Positions 17,049 through 26,647 of a DNA stretch of 64,000 bases are shown here, one piece after another. A program made the translations under genes and the position numbers. Within the stretch, counting starts at the first letter, position 1; each line of letters opens with the position of its first letter. Below the pieces are notes generated by a model that saw only the letters and a program-made list of their open reading frames with translations, did not search any database and was not told the origin of the DNA. The stretch is from Lishizhenia tianjinensis (lineage in GTDB: Bacteria > Bacteroidota > Bacteroidia > Flavobacteriales_D > Crocinitomicaceae), in contig CALQIX020000003.1 of assembly GCA_943330745.2 (NCBI GenBank), positions 1 to 64,000 of the forward strand, in the 5' to 3' direction.

Positions 17049-18765
17049 CCAAATCTTCTATTTTCAATTGAATTTGATGACAACCAAATGAGTCTATTTT
17101 GAGTCCATATCGAGCTTCATCTATTTTATCAAAAATTTCTCTAAGAAGTCTTGATTTTTGTTCCTTTCCTTGAATTGATTCTAACCGATTGATTTTTTCT
17201 ATGCGTGACAACAATTTATTTTCCTCAAAATTTAATTGACTATCCATCCAATTATCCAAAGTACTAATAACAGCCTGGATGTATTGGTCTGGATCATTCA
17301 TTTTATCCTTCAACGCATTCAAATTAATAATCAAAGAGGTTGATTGATGATTTATTTCATTTGTGGGCTTCACTATGGTTAAGTCCTTATTTGTTGAATA
17401 TTCCTTTTCTTCTGAATGATTTCTATTTTTTTTATTCTTCCATTTAAATAAAAGAAAAATAAGCGCTAACAATGAAAAACCAATCCCGCCAATCAAAAAA
17501 ATTGATTGTGTCGTACTCATAGTATTCTCATTTTCAGAAACAATTTTCTTAGATGCTAAACGTAGACTTGCTTGTTCCTTCGCTTTTGCTTTATTGAAAC
17601 CGGGGGTTCTTTCCACATTGAAAACAATTGAATCTACCTGTAATTCCACATATTTTAGGGATTCCAAATCGAAATAGGAAAAAGCAAATTGGGGTAAAAT
17701 CAAATTTCCTGGATCCAATAATTGAATGTTGTAGTCAATTGTTAATTTTCCCACTGCTCCCTTCTCAGAAAATTCAAACTCTTCTTGAATGATTGGATCT
17801 CCATATAACTGAAGACTTGGTGGTAATTTTAATTCTGGAATCTCGATGCTATGCAAATTTCCATATCCTGAAAATGTTATGCTAATTATTGCTACCTCTC
17901 CTTGTTTTGAGGCCGATTTTTTTATATTTCGTTCAATATTCATTTTTCCAACAGAACCACGAAAGGTTGTTGGAGCATCATCAGGTAAGGGTTTCACGGT
18001 AATTGATGTAGCTTCAGAGTTAATACGCTCTTGATCAAAAAAATGTCCTAAAGTTAATTGGAAAGGTTGAATAGCAAATGTCCCTGCCTGCGCCGGAAAA
18101 CTAATGCATTTATCGTAAGAAAAGGAATAATACTGTTTGTTTTGAAACGATTTTAATTCAACGTTGGTTACTTCGGGATTCGGGATTTTGTGTTTATCAG
18201 GCAATCCTTTGGATGTATATTCTTTATAATTCTCAAAAGTTTTGGGTTCAAACTGAGCAAAAACGCGCGCTGTAATTGCAATTGGCTCACCCACAAAAAC
18301 ACTTGATTTATTGGTTTCAATCAACCCAAAAGCAGGTTTGTTTGCTAAGGACTTTGAAATCACACTATTTGTTGATGTACTTGATCCAGATGATTGATTG
18401 GGGTTTTTCACCTTAATAACAACCTTGTTTGATGTATAGCTTTTATTACCTTTTCGAATTGTTGCGGGTCCGATAGTAAATTCTCCTTCCTTTTGAAATG
18501 AGCCATTCTCACTGCGATAATAAATCGTGGTATAACTGGAGGCAGTGATTTGCCGTGACATACCATTCATTACACCTCCTCCCGTTACAAATTCACGAGG
18601 ATACGCAATTTGAATATTTCCATTGATATTTGTTTTAACTATAACTTCAACCATTTCTCCTTGAACGGGAGAAGTGTTATCCACGGAAACGGTTAATATA
18701 ATTTGTTGGGCATACAAACAAATGCAAGGAAACAAGAACGCTATAAATAATATTATGTTTTTCAT
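17038..18765 (-). CDS. batD: BatD-like oxygen-tolerance protein
   Basis: 575-residue membrane-anchored protein of the Bacteroides aerotolerance (Bat) operon. Signal peptide at the N-terminus (IILFIAFLFPCICLYA), then a beta-rich BatD domain beginning QIILTVSVDNTSPVQGEMVEV, a single membrane segment near residue 425 (IFLIGGIGFSLLALIFLLFKW) and a cytoplasmic tail of about 130 residues. The ATG at 18765 overlaps the batC stop by one base (TAATG); the TTG at 18771 is less likely. Role is inferred from the operon: stress tolerance through envelope protein complexes with VWA proteins. Last gene of the operon. Confidence 0.88.
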   Translation of the reverse strand: MKNIILFIAFLFPCICLYAQQIILTVSVDNTSPVQGEMVEVIVKTNINGNIQIAYPREFVTGGGVMNGMSRQITASSYTTIYYRSENGSFQKEGEFTIGPATIRKGNKSYTSNKVVIKVKNPNQSSGSSTSTNSVISKSLANKPAFGLIETNKSSVFVGEPIAITARVFAQFEPKTFENYKEYTSKGLPDKHKIPNPEVTNVELKSFQNKQYYSFSYDKCISFPAQAGTFAIQPFQLTLGHFFDQERINSEATSITVKPLPDDAPTTFRGSVGKMNIERNIKKSASKQGEVAIISITFSGYGNLHSIEIPELKLPPSLQLYGDPIIQEEFEFSEKGAVGKLTIDYNIQLLDPGNLILPQFAFSYFDLESLKYVELQVDSIVFNVERTPGFNKAKAKEQASLRLASKKIVSENENTMSTTQSIFLIGGIGFSLLALIFLLFKWKNKKNRNHSEEKEYSTNKDLTIVKPTNEINHQSTSLIINLNALKDKMNDPDQYIQAVISTLDNWMDSQLNFEENKLLSRIEKINRLESIQGKEQKSRLLREIFDKIDEARYGLKIDSFGCHQIQLKIEDLVKN

Positions 18766-19424
18766 TACCAATCTTTACCCGTTGAGGAAGAGCCTTGACC
18801 ATTACTATTCTTGTTATTTATTTTCCTTTTCGTATCTGCCTCATTTTTGGATAACTTGTCCAACATTCTATCAACTGCTCTTTTCGGTAAATTTCCTGAA
18901 TTTGAATTTTTATTCTCTTTGGGCTGATCCGGTTTTTTCTTTTTATCAGACTGAGGTGGTGGTGGGTTGTTGTTTGATTGATTGTCTTTGTTGCTGTTTG
19001 AATTCTTGCGCAATGCTTCAGAGAGATTGTAACGGGTTTCTTTATCCGTTGGATTTTTTCGTAATGCTTTTTTATACGAATCTATTGCTTGTTCGTAATT
19101 TTTTGATTTCATGTATGAATTGCCCAAATTATGATAATCATTCGCACTTACTTTTTTATTTTTTGGGTTTTCCGTGAAAGCGTTAAAGTAGTCTATTGAC
19201 TCCTTAAAATTACCTGATTTATAGGCGGCTTGACCAATTTCATTTGAAAAATCGATTGATTCAGGAGCGAGTTTTTTTGCCTCTAAATAATGCTGGTAAG
19301 ATTCCGAAAAATTCTCAGCTTGATATGATTTTCGTGCTTGTTCCAATTTACCTTTCCAATCTTGGCTAAAGGAAATAAAAACACTTAAAAAAACACTAAC
19401 CGAAAAAATGAACTTTTTTACCAT
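18765..19424 (-). CDS. batC: BatC-like TPR protein
   Basis: 219 residues: signal peptide (KKFIFSVSVFLSVFISFSQ), two or three tetratricopeptide repeats (about 20-125, for example NDYHNLGNSYMKSKNYEQAID followed at once by a further helix), then a low-complexity polar tail (NNPPPPQSDKKKKP) and a C-terminal segment rich in K, N and S. This matches BatC, the TPR partner of BatB. It would act in the periplasm as a scaffold for the Bat complex. Overlaps batB by seven bases. Confidence 0.82.
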   Translation of the reverse strand: MVKKFIFSVSVFLSVFISFSQDWKGKLEQARKSYQAENFSESYQHYLEAKKLAPESIDFSNEIGQAAYKSGNFKESIDYFNAFTENPKNKKVSANDYHNLGNSYMKSKNYEQAIDSYKKALRKNPTDKETRYNLSEALRKNSNSNKDNQSNNNPPPPQSDKKKKPDQPKENKNSNSGNLPKRAVDRMLDKLSKNEADTKRKINNKNSNGQGSSSTGKDW

Positions 19425-20566
19425 GGTTGCTTCTTTAAACTAAACGACATACTGAAAAATAAAATTAAGTTTATCACTGCCAAACCAACCGGGATTTGAT
19501 ACCAGGATTCTTTAATTTCAATTTCCAAATTTCGGGAATTCCCTTGCTTCATTTGGTTAATTTCTGTTAAGACTTCATTCATGTTGGGAAATGCACTAGT
19601 AGTCACACTCGCGCTTCCATTTAATTTATTCGCTAAATCCTTTATGAAAGCTGAATTTACACGACTAATAATAACTTCTCCTTGATCTGATTTCTTATAT
19701 CCCAACCCAGGTTTTTTAACATCAATTAATAGTGGTGCGCCTTTTTCTGTTCCGATACCAACAACTGAAATCTCAATTTTATTCTGTTTTAATACGTCAA
19801 TTATTGAATCATTTAATCCTTCATGATCTTCGCCATCCGTTACCAATAAGATTCCTTTAGATGTCTTTAATTTGGTAAACATCTTATTAGCAGTTGTTAA
19901 TGCTGATGAAACATTGGTTCCTTGAGTTGATATCATGTCTGTTTCAATCTCCTGTACAAACAATTTAGCAGCATGATAATCATTGGTTAATGGCAGTTGT
20001 ACGAAAGCCGTACCCGCAAAAACACACATTCCAATGCGCTCACCCTTTAATTGATTTACTAATTGTGAAAGAGCTCTTTTAGCAACTTCTAACCGAGATG
20101 TATTTTCGATATCTTTCGCATTCATAGAATTGGAAATATCCAAACAAATCACTAATTCCAAATTATCAGCTTTTGTGTTTTGCTTCATTTTACCTAAAAG
20201 TGGATTCGCTAGCGCCAGAATTAGAAAAACGACAATATTTCGTAGGAAAATAAACTGAAGAAATGCTTTATTCGTTGAAACAGGTTTAAATAAAATATGA
20301 TAAAATTTTGATTGAACATGATTAGCCAACATTTTATTTCTTCGTTCTAGCGAAAGAATTTGTAGAAACGCCAGAACCGGAATAATACAAAACAGAAAAA
20401 GATTTGCAGGATGTTCCAAAATTAATTGCTCATCTGAATTCGTTGTTGATTGAAAAAAATCGAAGAAGTAAAACAACACAAACAGGAGTGCAAAAAACAC
20501 CAATTCATAAATCAACCAAATGAAAATAAATCGTTTAACTGAATATGTGAACGTTTGATTAATCAT
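19418..20566 (-). CDS. batB: BatB, von Willebrand factor A domain membrane protein
   Basis: 382 residues. Three hydrophobic segments are in the N-terminal part (about 12-35, 55-72, 108-122) and one at the C-terminus (about 355-375). The VWA domain lies between them with the metal site DISNS (143-147), the conserved threonine region TQGTNVSSAL, and LLVTDGEDHEG. Thus a divalent-metal-dependent protein-binding domain faces one side of the inner membrane. Second VWA protein of the operon; overlaps batA by eight bases and batC by seven. Confidence 0.88.
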   Translation of the reverse strand: MINQTFTYSVKRFIFIWLIYELVFFALLFVLFYFFDFFQSTTNSDEQLILEHPANLFLFCIIPVLAFLQILSLERRNKMLANHVQSKFYHILFKPVSTNKAFLQFIFLRNIVVFLILALANPLLGKMKQNTKADNLELVICLDISNSMNAKDIENTSRLEVAKRALSQLVNQLKGERIGMCVFAGTAFVQLPLTNDYHAAKLFVQEIETDMISTQGTNVSSALTTANKMFTKLKTSKGILLVTDGEDHEGLNDSIIDVLKQNKIEISVVGIGTEKGAPLLIDVKKPGLGYKKSDQGEVIISRVNSAFIKDLANKLNGSASVTTSAFPNMNEVLTEINQMKQGNSRNLEIEIKESWYQIPVGLAVINLILFFSMSFSLKKQPW

Positions 20567-21590
20567 TTGATTTAAAAATTATCTTCTCAAGACTAAATGA
20601 GAGTAAAAAAAATAATAAACTAAAATTGAGGAATCCATTCGGCGTAGCTGGTGGAGTTTTTTGAAATCTAGTTGACAATTGTTTTTTTGTTTCCATTTTA
20701 TCAATTTCAGCATAAATGGCTTTCAAACTTTTTTCATCGGTTGCCCTAAAATACTGCCCACCGGTTATGGTTGCAATATTTTGCAGTGTTTCTTCGTCTA
20801 TATCAACTTTAAACGTTCTGTTGACAACTCCAAATGGGGTGTTTTCCGGAATCGTTGCTGTACCATTTGATCCAACTCCGATCGTATAAACACGCACATT
20901 TTTTGCCTTTGCTAAATTCGCCGCAGTAATTGGATCAATTTCACCCGCATTATTACTTCCATCAGTCAATAGAATAATAACTTTTGAAGGTAAACTATCA
21001 TTTCTCAATCGGGCTACTGCTGTTCCTAAACCAACTCCAATTGCCGTCATTTTCCCCATATCATTTGGGTTTACCTCGTCAATTTGTTTTTTCAAAACCT
21101 CATAATCCAAGGTGGCAGGACATGCTGTATATGCTTCCTTCGAATAAGCAACCAAACCAATACGATCACCTCTGCGTTCATCCACAAACTGTTTTGCTAC
21201 TTCCTTAGCAACCACTAACCGATTAGGTAAAAAATCAGTTGCCATCATAGAACCACTCACGTCTATAGCTAAAATTATATCTATTCCATTTTTATACTCT
21301 GTTTCAGGTGTATTGTAGTTTTCCCAGCTGAAAGGCTTTGATAAAGCAAGAATTAGAAAGAAAAATGCCATAACACGAAAAATTACTAGAGCTAATCGCA
21401 ATTTTTTCACCCATTTCAATTCTACTTTTTTTTGGGTTCGCATGGAACCACTGAATTTAATGTCACCCGTGGACCTTCCTTTTAATCTCCAAACTAGGAA
21501 AAAGTATACTGGAATCAACAAAAGAAATAGTAACCAAATTGGTTGCAGAAATTCATATTCCCAAAAACGTATGTTCCAATTGGTTAACAC
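20559..21590 (-). CDS. batA: BatA, von Willebrand factor A domain membrane protein
   Basis: 343 residues with N-terminal membrane segments (about 15-35 and 65-88), a VWA domain with an intact metal site DVSGS (110-114), IILLTDGSNNAGEID, and a C-terminal membrane segment near residue 325. It is the paralogue of BatB. The start codon is GTG at 21590, three bases from the preceding gene's stop (21594), which fits close operon packing; no better ATG is present before the first membrane segment. Confidence 0.88.
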   Translation of the reverse strand: MLTNWNIRFWEYEFLQPIWLLFLLLIPVYFFLVWRLKGRSTGDIKFSGSMRTQKKVELKWVKKLRLALVIFRVMAFFFLILALSKPFSWENYNTPETEYKNGIDIILAIDVSGSMMATDFLPNRLVVAKEVAKQFVDERRGDRIGLVAYSKEAYTACPATLDYEVLKKQIDEVNPNDMGKMTAIGVGLGTAVARLRNDSLPSKVIILLTDGSNNAGEIDPITAANLAKAKNVRVYTIGVGSNGTATIPENTPFGVVNRTFKVDIDEETLQNIATITGGQYFRATDEKSLKAIYAEIDKMETKKQLSTRFQKTPPATPNGFLNFSLLFFLLSFSLEKIIFKSND

Positions 21591-21593
21591 GAT

Positions 21594-22535
21594 CTATTTT
21601 CCCTCCGTATTTTTTATGCAATTTCTTGCTTGATTGTCTAAATCCAAAATATAATTCTCCTCTAAACTAGCCTTGGCAAACTTAACCATATCGGCATGTT
21701 TCAAAATAATCTCAATCGAATTAATTTGTTCAATTGAAACGTTTTTTTGCCTCAACAGTAATAGGGTTTCCTCCGATGTTTTCTCTAATAAATTTAGTTG
21801 AAAATGGGATGAAAAGTAAGACCGTAAAATGAAAGACAATTCAACAAAATGATCCTTATGTCTTTCTAATTTCCATAATTGTAATTTCTCTAATTCATTT
21901 ACCGCTATGAGTGCACGATCACTTAAACTCATCTCCATTTTGCTATCTCCTTGATTTCGTTTCCGAACTTTACGAATAAGTAAATAAATTATTAGGAATA
22001 CAACAAATACAACAACGAGTACAATTATATAAAATATCTTGTTGGATTCTTCCTGCGCCTGTTTTTCAGCTGCATCGACGTCAATAAATGATTCCCGAAT
22101 TTCATATAGGTCTTTACCTTCAATTTTCGCCTCTAACTCACAATTAAAAATAAGGCTGTCGGTTTGAAAAAAATTGGAATCTACTTTATATGAAAAAGCT
22201 GGAAAAATAAATGTTCCACTATCCCAAAGTATTGCTTTTGCTAAAACTATCCATTCAATAGAATCATTGATGGTGTTAGATTTTTTTGTCCAAGAGGTGA
22301 TTTCAAATTTATCCTCAGCTAGGATTCTTTTACCAGATATATTTTTAAACATAACGGGTAAGGTATCCCATTTATCTGAAATTTTAAGTTTTGATTGAGA
22401 AGGAAGAACAATAGAAAGTTTAATCTCAATAGGATCAGCAACTTTCACTGAATTTTTGGATACAGTAATACGAGATTGCTGACCTAAAGCATGATAAAGA
22501 GAACAAATAATAAGTATAGTAAGTAAAAACTTCAT
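21594..22535 (-). CDS. Bat-operon membrane protein of unknown function
   Basis: 313 residues: signal peptide (MKFLLTILIICSLYHALGQ), an extracytoplasmic beta-rich domain, one membrane helix (about 168-190, IIVLVVVFVVFLIIYLLI) and a cytoplasmic helical tail of about 120 residues (SDRALIAVNELEKLQLW). This arrangement is usual for the gene between DUF58 and batA, and resembles the DUF4381 type although I am not sure of the family. Overlaps the DUF58 gene by four bases. Confidence 0.75.
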   Translation of the reverse strand: MKFLLTILIICSLYHALGQQSRITVSKNSVKVADPIEIKLSIVLPSQSKLKISDKWDTLPVMFKNISGKRILAEDKFEITSWTKKSNTINDSIEWIVLAKAILWDSGTFIFPAFSYKVDSNFFQTDSLIFNCELEAKIEGKDLYEIRESFIDVDAAEKQAQEESNKIFYIIVLVVVFVVFLIIYLLIRKVRKRNQGDSKMEMSLSDRALIAVNELEKLQLWKLERHKDHFVELSFILRSYFSSHFQLNLLEKTSEETLLLLRQKNVSIEQINSIEIILKHADMVKFAKASLEENYILDLDNQARNCIKNTEGK

Positions 22536-23398
22536 CGTTTTTTAAAAAATAAATAAAGTGGTTTCACAAAATCATCAGCTGTATTCAATAAAATATGGTC
22601 AGCACCCATTTTCCGTAATTCAAACTTCAATTTTTCGAAGCGATAATGTACTTGTTTCGAAATATAGCGCCTCACTTCGGGAATACTTGTATCAACCCAA
22701 TGTGTTTCACCTGTTTCCGCATTTTGAAACTCAATAATTCCCATGTTCGGAAAAGTCTTTTCAAACGAATCAACAATTTGAATTGCAATTGTATCATGTT
22801 TTTTAGCCAAAAATCTAAATGATTCTAAAAAATTAGAATCGTCGATAAAATCACTAATTACAAATGAAATCGAACGTTTGCGTATGTGTTCTCGGACATG
22901 CTTTAATCCTACAGAAATATCTGTTTCTTTCCCTACTGGATTTATGGAAAGTAACTGATGTAAAATATACAAAGCATGTTTGCGGCCTTTTGATGGAGCT
23001 ATGTATTTTTCTATTCGGTCTGTAACTAAAACAGCTCCAAATAAATCATTATTAGCAAGCGCAGAAAACAAAATAACCCCCATGACCTCTAAAGCCAACT
23101 CTTTTTTCGTTCTGTTTTTACTACCGAATTCGCTGGAAGCAGAAATATCAATTATAAACATAACCGTAAGCTCGCGCTCTTCTTCAAATACTTTAACAAA
23201 AGGCTGCTGAATTCGAGCGGTAACATTCCAATCTATGGAACGAATGTCATCACCAAACTGATACTGTCGAACTTCACTAAATGCCATCCCCCTTCCTTTG
23301 AAAGCAGTATGATATTCACCCGAAAAAACATTTTCGGACAACCCTTTCGACTTTATTTCAATTTGACGAATTTTTTTAACAATTTCAGTAGTGTCCAC
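22532..23398 (-). CDS. DUF58 protein of the Bat operon
   Basis: About 288 residues. The hallmark EVRQYQFGDDIRSIDWNVTAR and the preceding GEYHTAFKGRGMAFS identify DUF58, a VWA-like fold; VMFIIDISASS is its degenerate metal site and ISFVISDFIDDS follows. DUF58 proteins are normal partners of MoxR ATPases. Start: the open frame extends to a TTG at 23407, but the GTG at 23398 gives MDTTEIVKKIRQIEIK, the standard beginning of the family, so I used that. The moxR stop is 13 bases upstream of this start. Confidence 0.88.
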   Translation of the reverse strand: MDTTEIVKKIRQIEIKSKGLSENVFSGEYHTAFKGRGMAFSEVRQYQFGDDIRSIDWNVTARIQQPFVKVFEEERELTVMFIIDISASSEFGSKNRTKKELALEVMGVILFSALANNDLFGAVLVTDRIEKYIAPSKGRKHALYILHQLLSINPVGKETDISVGLKHVREHIRKRSISFVISDFIDDSNFLESFRFLAKKHDTIAIQIVDSFEKTFPNMGIIEFQNAETGETHWVDTSIPEVRRYISKQVHYRFEKLKFELRKMGADHILLNTADDFVKPLYLFFKKR

Positions 23399-23411
23399 TT
23401 TTTTCAATTAC

Positions 23412-24431
23412 TTATGGAACTTCCACACGTGCAATAATTCGCGATACCACGTCAGCATGTGAAATATTATCTGCTTCTGCTTCATAGGTTAATCCTATTC
23501 GATGTCTAATAACATCCGCAGCAATTGATCGAACATCCTCGGGAATCACAAAACCACGGCCGTTTAAAAAAGCAACCGCTTTTGCTGCCAAAGCCATGTT
23601 GATACCTGCTCGAGGTGATGCGCCATAGGAAATCCAAGGTTGAATTTCAGACAATCCATAATCAGCAGGCTTGCGAGTTGCACAAACCAAATCAACAATG
23701 TATTGCTCGATTTTTTCATCGACATAAACCCTTCTAACTAAATCGCGTGAACGTTGAATGTCTTTTTCTGACCAAATTTTATTGACTTTTGGCAATCCAC
23801 CCGGTTGCACATTAGAACGGATTATTAGTTTTTCTTCTTCTTTTGTTGGATAATCCAATAGAATTTTCAGCATAAAACGATCAACTTGTGCTTCAGGAAG
23901 AGGATATGTACCCTCTTGTTCAATTGGATTTTGTGTAGCTAAAACTATAAAAGGTTTAGGCAGGTAAAAAGTTTCATCACCCAAAGTAACCTGTTTTTCT
24001 TGCATGGCTTCAAGTAACGAACTTTGGACTTTAGCAGGTGCACGATTAATTTCATCCGCTAGCACAAAATTTGCAAAAACGGGACCTTTTTTAACCGTAA
24101 ACTCTTCCTTTTTCTGATTAAAAATCATTGTACCAGTAACATCGGCTGGAAGTAAATCAGGTGTAAATTGAATTCGATTAAAAGTTAAATCTAAGGTGTC
24201 GGAAAGGGTTTTAACTGCCAAAGTTTTCGCTAGTCCAGGAACTCCTTCCAAGAGAACATGACCATCGGCCAATAAAGCAATTAACAATTGATCAATCATT
24301 TGCTTTTGACCAACAATTACGCGGGCAACCTCTTCTTTTATTTTTTGAACTCCTATTGCTTCTAAATGAATTTCTTCAGATAGCTGTCGAATTGAATCAG
24401 CTGGATTAATTGTCTCTTTCTGGTCTTCCAT
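23412..24431 (-). CDS. MoxR-family AAA+ ATPase
   Basis: 339 residues. Walker A is EGVPGLAKT (residues 62-70), Walker B VLADEINRAP (D126, E127), and sensor and lid regions follow (LATQNPIEQEGTYPLPEAQ and SPRAGINMALAAKAVA). MoxR ATPases act as chaperones for VWA-domain complexes, here BatA and BatB. It is the first gene of the seven-gene operon that runs to batD. No TAnnTTTG element is evident directly upstream. Confidence 0.93.
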   Translation of the reverse strand: MEDQKETINPADSIRQLSEEIHLEAIGVQKIKEEVARVIVGQKQMIDQLLIALLADGHVLLEGVPGLAKTLAVKTLSDTLDLTFNRIQFTPDLLPADVTGTMIFNQKKEEFTVKKGPVFANFVLADEINRAPAKVQSSLLEAMQEKQVTLGDETFYLPKPFIVLATQNPIEQEGTYPLPEAQVDRFMLKILLDYPTKEEEKLIIRSNVQPGGLPKVNKIWSEKDIQRSRDLVRRVYVDEKIEQYIVDLVCATRKPADYGLSEIQPWISYGASPRAGINMALAAKAVAFLNGRGFVIPEDVRSIAADVIRHRIGLTYEAEADNISHADVVSRIIARVEVP

Positions 24432-24526
24432 TTTATAAATTTTGAGGTATGCAAAAATGAGAAAGTTCGTAGGTGATTTTTTAGAAAAGCTTGTTAATTA
24501 ATGTTAAGCATTAACATCCATTGTGT

Positions 24527-24557
24527 TTTGTAAATTGAGAAACAATTGTTTAATTTG
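24527..24557 (+). promoter_or_regulatory. Probable promoter of the zinc-ribbon gene
   Basis: TTTG at 24527-24530 is separated by 19 bases from TTAATTTG (24550-24557), one mismatch from TAnnTTTG. It sits inside the longest open frame and so favours the ATG at 24568. Confidence 0.45.
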
Positions 24558-24567
24558 TGAATATCTT

Positions 24568-24930
24568 ATGGAAAATAGAATTTGTCAAGAATGTGGTGAT
24601 AAACTTTCTGGGAGAAAGGATCAAAAATTTTGCAGCGATTATTGCAGAAATGGTTATAACAATAAACGGAATGAAGACGCTAACTCAACAGTTCGAAAAA
24701 TCAATGGGATCTTAAGGAAAAACAGGCGTATTTTAGCAAAACTAAATCCAAACGGAAAGTCAACAGTTGATAGTTTAACACTTGCCGATGAAGGTTTTAA
24801 TTTTCATTACATCACAAATACGTTCGTTACTCAATCTGGGAAAACCTATTTTTTCTGTTACGATTATGGTTATTTAAAATTAGAAAATGGCCAATTTATG
24901 TTGATTCAAAAGCAAGATTACGTAAAATGA
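24568..24930 (+). CDS. Small zinc-ribbon protein
   Basis: 120 residues. The N-terminus MENRICQECGDKLSGRKDQK followed by FCSDYCRNGYNNK is a four-cysteine zinc ribbon of the type found in DUF2116-like proteins. Then comes a basic helix (KINGILRKNRRILAKLNP) and a C-terminal domain of aromatic beta strands (FHYITNTFVTQSGKTYFFCYDYGYLKL). A role in nucleic-acid or protein binding is a guess. ATG at 24568 gives a start right at the zinc ribbon; the upstream TTG start (24523) would enclose the promoter. Convergent neighbour follows without a gap. Confidence 0.7.
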   Translation: MENRICQECGDKLSGRKDQKFCSDYCRNGYNNKRNEDANSTVRKINGILRKNRRILAKLNPNGKSTVDSLTLADEGFNFHYITNTFVTQSGKTYFFCYDYGYLKLENGQFMLIQKQDYVK

Positions 24931-25836
24931 TTAATTTTCATTGAAGCCAACGGAAAAATAATGCCTTATTTTTTTTGCCTCCTTTGCCGTAAAAACAGGC
25001 AATCCATCCTTATTTAAACGCGGATAATGAGGTGTTTTCCTTTGATATTTTCGAGGTAAAAAAGGTAAATCATGGAACAAGCGATTTTGTACTGTATTTC
25101 TAATTTCTTCACTATCCACTCCAACCTTCATTTGAAATAATTGTGCATTAGCAAGGCTCAATTCACCATCAAGATACCAAATCCCATGACTGGTTCTTCC
25201 ATACGATAATGTCGAAATATCCTTGTATTTTTTATCTATTGAATTTGGAATTCGTTTAACTGAAACACCGGTAGTTTCGCCTGTCCAAATATAGATTCCA
25301 GATCCAATATTGAATAATGAATCTTTATACTTCATGTGAAAAAATCCGGTACGAAATCGATCAGTTGCAATTCCTGCAAAGGCATCATTTTCAAGAATAA
25401 GGCTTATTTTTTTTACTTGTATCCCAAAAGCACCTGATCGCTGTGAAGTCCGCGCATTATCATTGTACCAAATCGAAGCGAATGAAATAGAATAATCATG
25501 CCTAGATTGATGAGTTAAAACGGTAAGTTGATTTGAAAGAAATTGATTCTTATTACCAAAAAAGCAAACAACCCCTATTTCATTTTTGTTTTGAATAAAG
25601 TTCCTCCTTTCCCCATAAGATTTTGGAAAGAATGTCAAGGAAGAAGAACCATTCACTTGAAAAAAATAGGATTGACAAAATGCACTAACTCGAATTCCTA
25701 TCGATTTTTGATGCGTTCCCAATTGATATATTACAGAAAATTGGCTCCCAAAAACTAATGGTGATTGATTTTGACCAAACATCATTTTAGAAAAAAGGAG
25801 AAAAAAACAGAAACAAAATTTATTCACAGGAAACAT
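24931..25836 (-). CDS. Secreted protein, possibly with a toxin-23-like (Ntox23) domain
   Basis: 301 residues with an N-terminal hydrophobic signal (VNKFCFCFFLLFSKMMFGQ). The middle is beta-rich. The stretch ILENDAFAGIATDRFRTGFF followed by NIGSGIYIWTGETTG recalls Bacteroidota proteins annotated as polymorphic toxin type 23, where charged residues precede an aromatic strand pattern. That match is from memory and weak, so the toxin idea is a lead only; no immunity gene is evident next to it, and the neighbour on the same strand is a Crp regulator. The C-terminal half has RLFHDLPFLPRKYQRKTPHY. It may equally be a harmless outer-membrane barrel-like protein. Confidence 0.5.
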   Translation of the reverse strand: MFPVNKFCFCFFLLFSKMMFGQNQSPLVFGSQFSVIYQLGTHQKSIGIRVSAFCQSYFFQVNGSSSLTFFPKSYGERRNFIQNKNEIGVVCFFGNKNQFLSNQLTVLTHQSRHDYSISFASIWYNDNARTSQRSGAFGIQVKKISLILENDAFAGIATDRFRTGFFHMKYKDSLFNIGSGIYIWTGETTGVSVKRIPNSIDKKYKDISTLSYGRTSHGIWYLDGELSLANAQLFQMKVGVDSEEIRNTVQNRLFHDLPFLPRKYQRKTPHYPRLNKDGLPVFTAKEAKKIRHYFSVGFNEN

Positions 25837-25873
25837 TAGAATTCACCCGTAATCATAAATGAAGCCAAAATAC

Positions 25874-26563
25874 CTATTTACCAGCTAGATGATGTAGTTT
25901 ATCCGATTTCAAAATAATTACTTTACGTGTTTGGGTTTCAATAACACCTTCATTCTTAAATTCTTTTAGTAATCGGATTAACGTTTCTGTTGCGGTACCA
26001 ACAAAATTGGCTAAATCTTCACGCGATAAATTAATTGGTTCGGTTCCATAAATTTCTTTCAATTGTAGTAGGCATAAAGCAAGTCTTTCTCTCACTGATT
26101 TTTGAGCCATATCCGTAATTGAAACAGCACGTTCGCCCAATTCTTTTGAAAGTTCTTTTATAATTTCATTTCTAAATTCTGAATTGGCATCCATCATTTT
26201 AAAAAATTCATCCTTGGAAATAAAACAAACTGCACATTCTTCAATTGTTTCTGCGGAAACTAAATATGGATCGCCGCTCAACATGGCTCGAAAACCAATG
26301 ATTTCACCTGGTTTTGCAATGTGTATAATTTGCTCTTTCCCTTCATCCCCTCTTTTAAAAACCTTTACTTTTCCATGATTGAGACAATAAACACCTCTGG
26401 GATAAGAGCCTTCCAAAAATAAAAAATCACTTTTTTTATAGAATGAACATCCTCTATTGTGCTCCAAATCATTTAATTCTTCTGGATTTAATTTTTCAAT
26501 AAATGAATGGGATTTTGCTTGACAATTGGAACAAGAAATATTTTTATATGTCTTAATCAACAT
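25874..26563 (-). CDS. Crp/Fnr-family transcription regulator
   Basis: 229 residues with ATG at 26563 (MLIKTYKNISCSNC); the frame is open 19 codons further but those do not look like the family. N-terminal C11 and C14 (CSNCQAKSHSFI), a cNMP-binding-like jelly roll (about 25-140, with LEGSYPRGVYCLNHGKVKVF and PGEIIGFRAMLSGD), a long dimer helix and a winged HTH (about 177-210: LSREDLANFVGTATETLIRL). The two N-terminal cysteines resemble half of an FNR iron-sulfur motif but four ligands are not seen, so oxygen sensing by a cluster is doubtful. Confidence 0.88.
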   Translation of the reverse strand: MLIKTYKNISCSNCQAKSHSFIEKLNPEELNDLEHNRGCSFYKKSDFLFLEGSYPRGVYCLNHGKVKVFKRGDEGKEQIIHIAKPGEIIGFRAMLSGDPYLVSAETIEECAVCFISKDEFFKMMDANSEFRNEIIKELSKELGERAVSITDMAQKSVRERLALCLLQLKEIYGTEPINLSREDLANFVGTATETLIRLLKEFKNEGVIETQTRKVIILKSDKLHHLAGK

Positions 26564-26647
26564 AATGAACTGTAATTTATAGATAAAGTTAATCTGATTT
26601 CTGCACTTTTCTTTACTCATTCATGAAAAGTTAAAAACTAATTAGAA

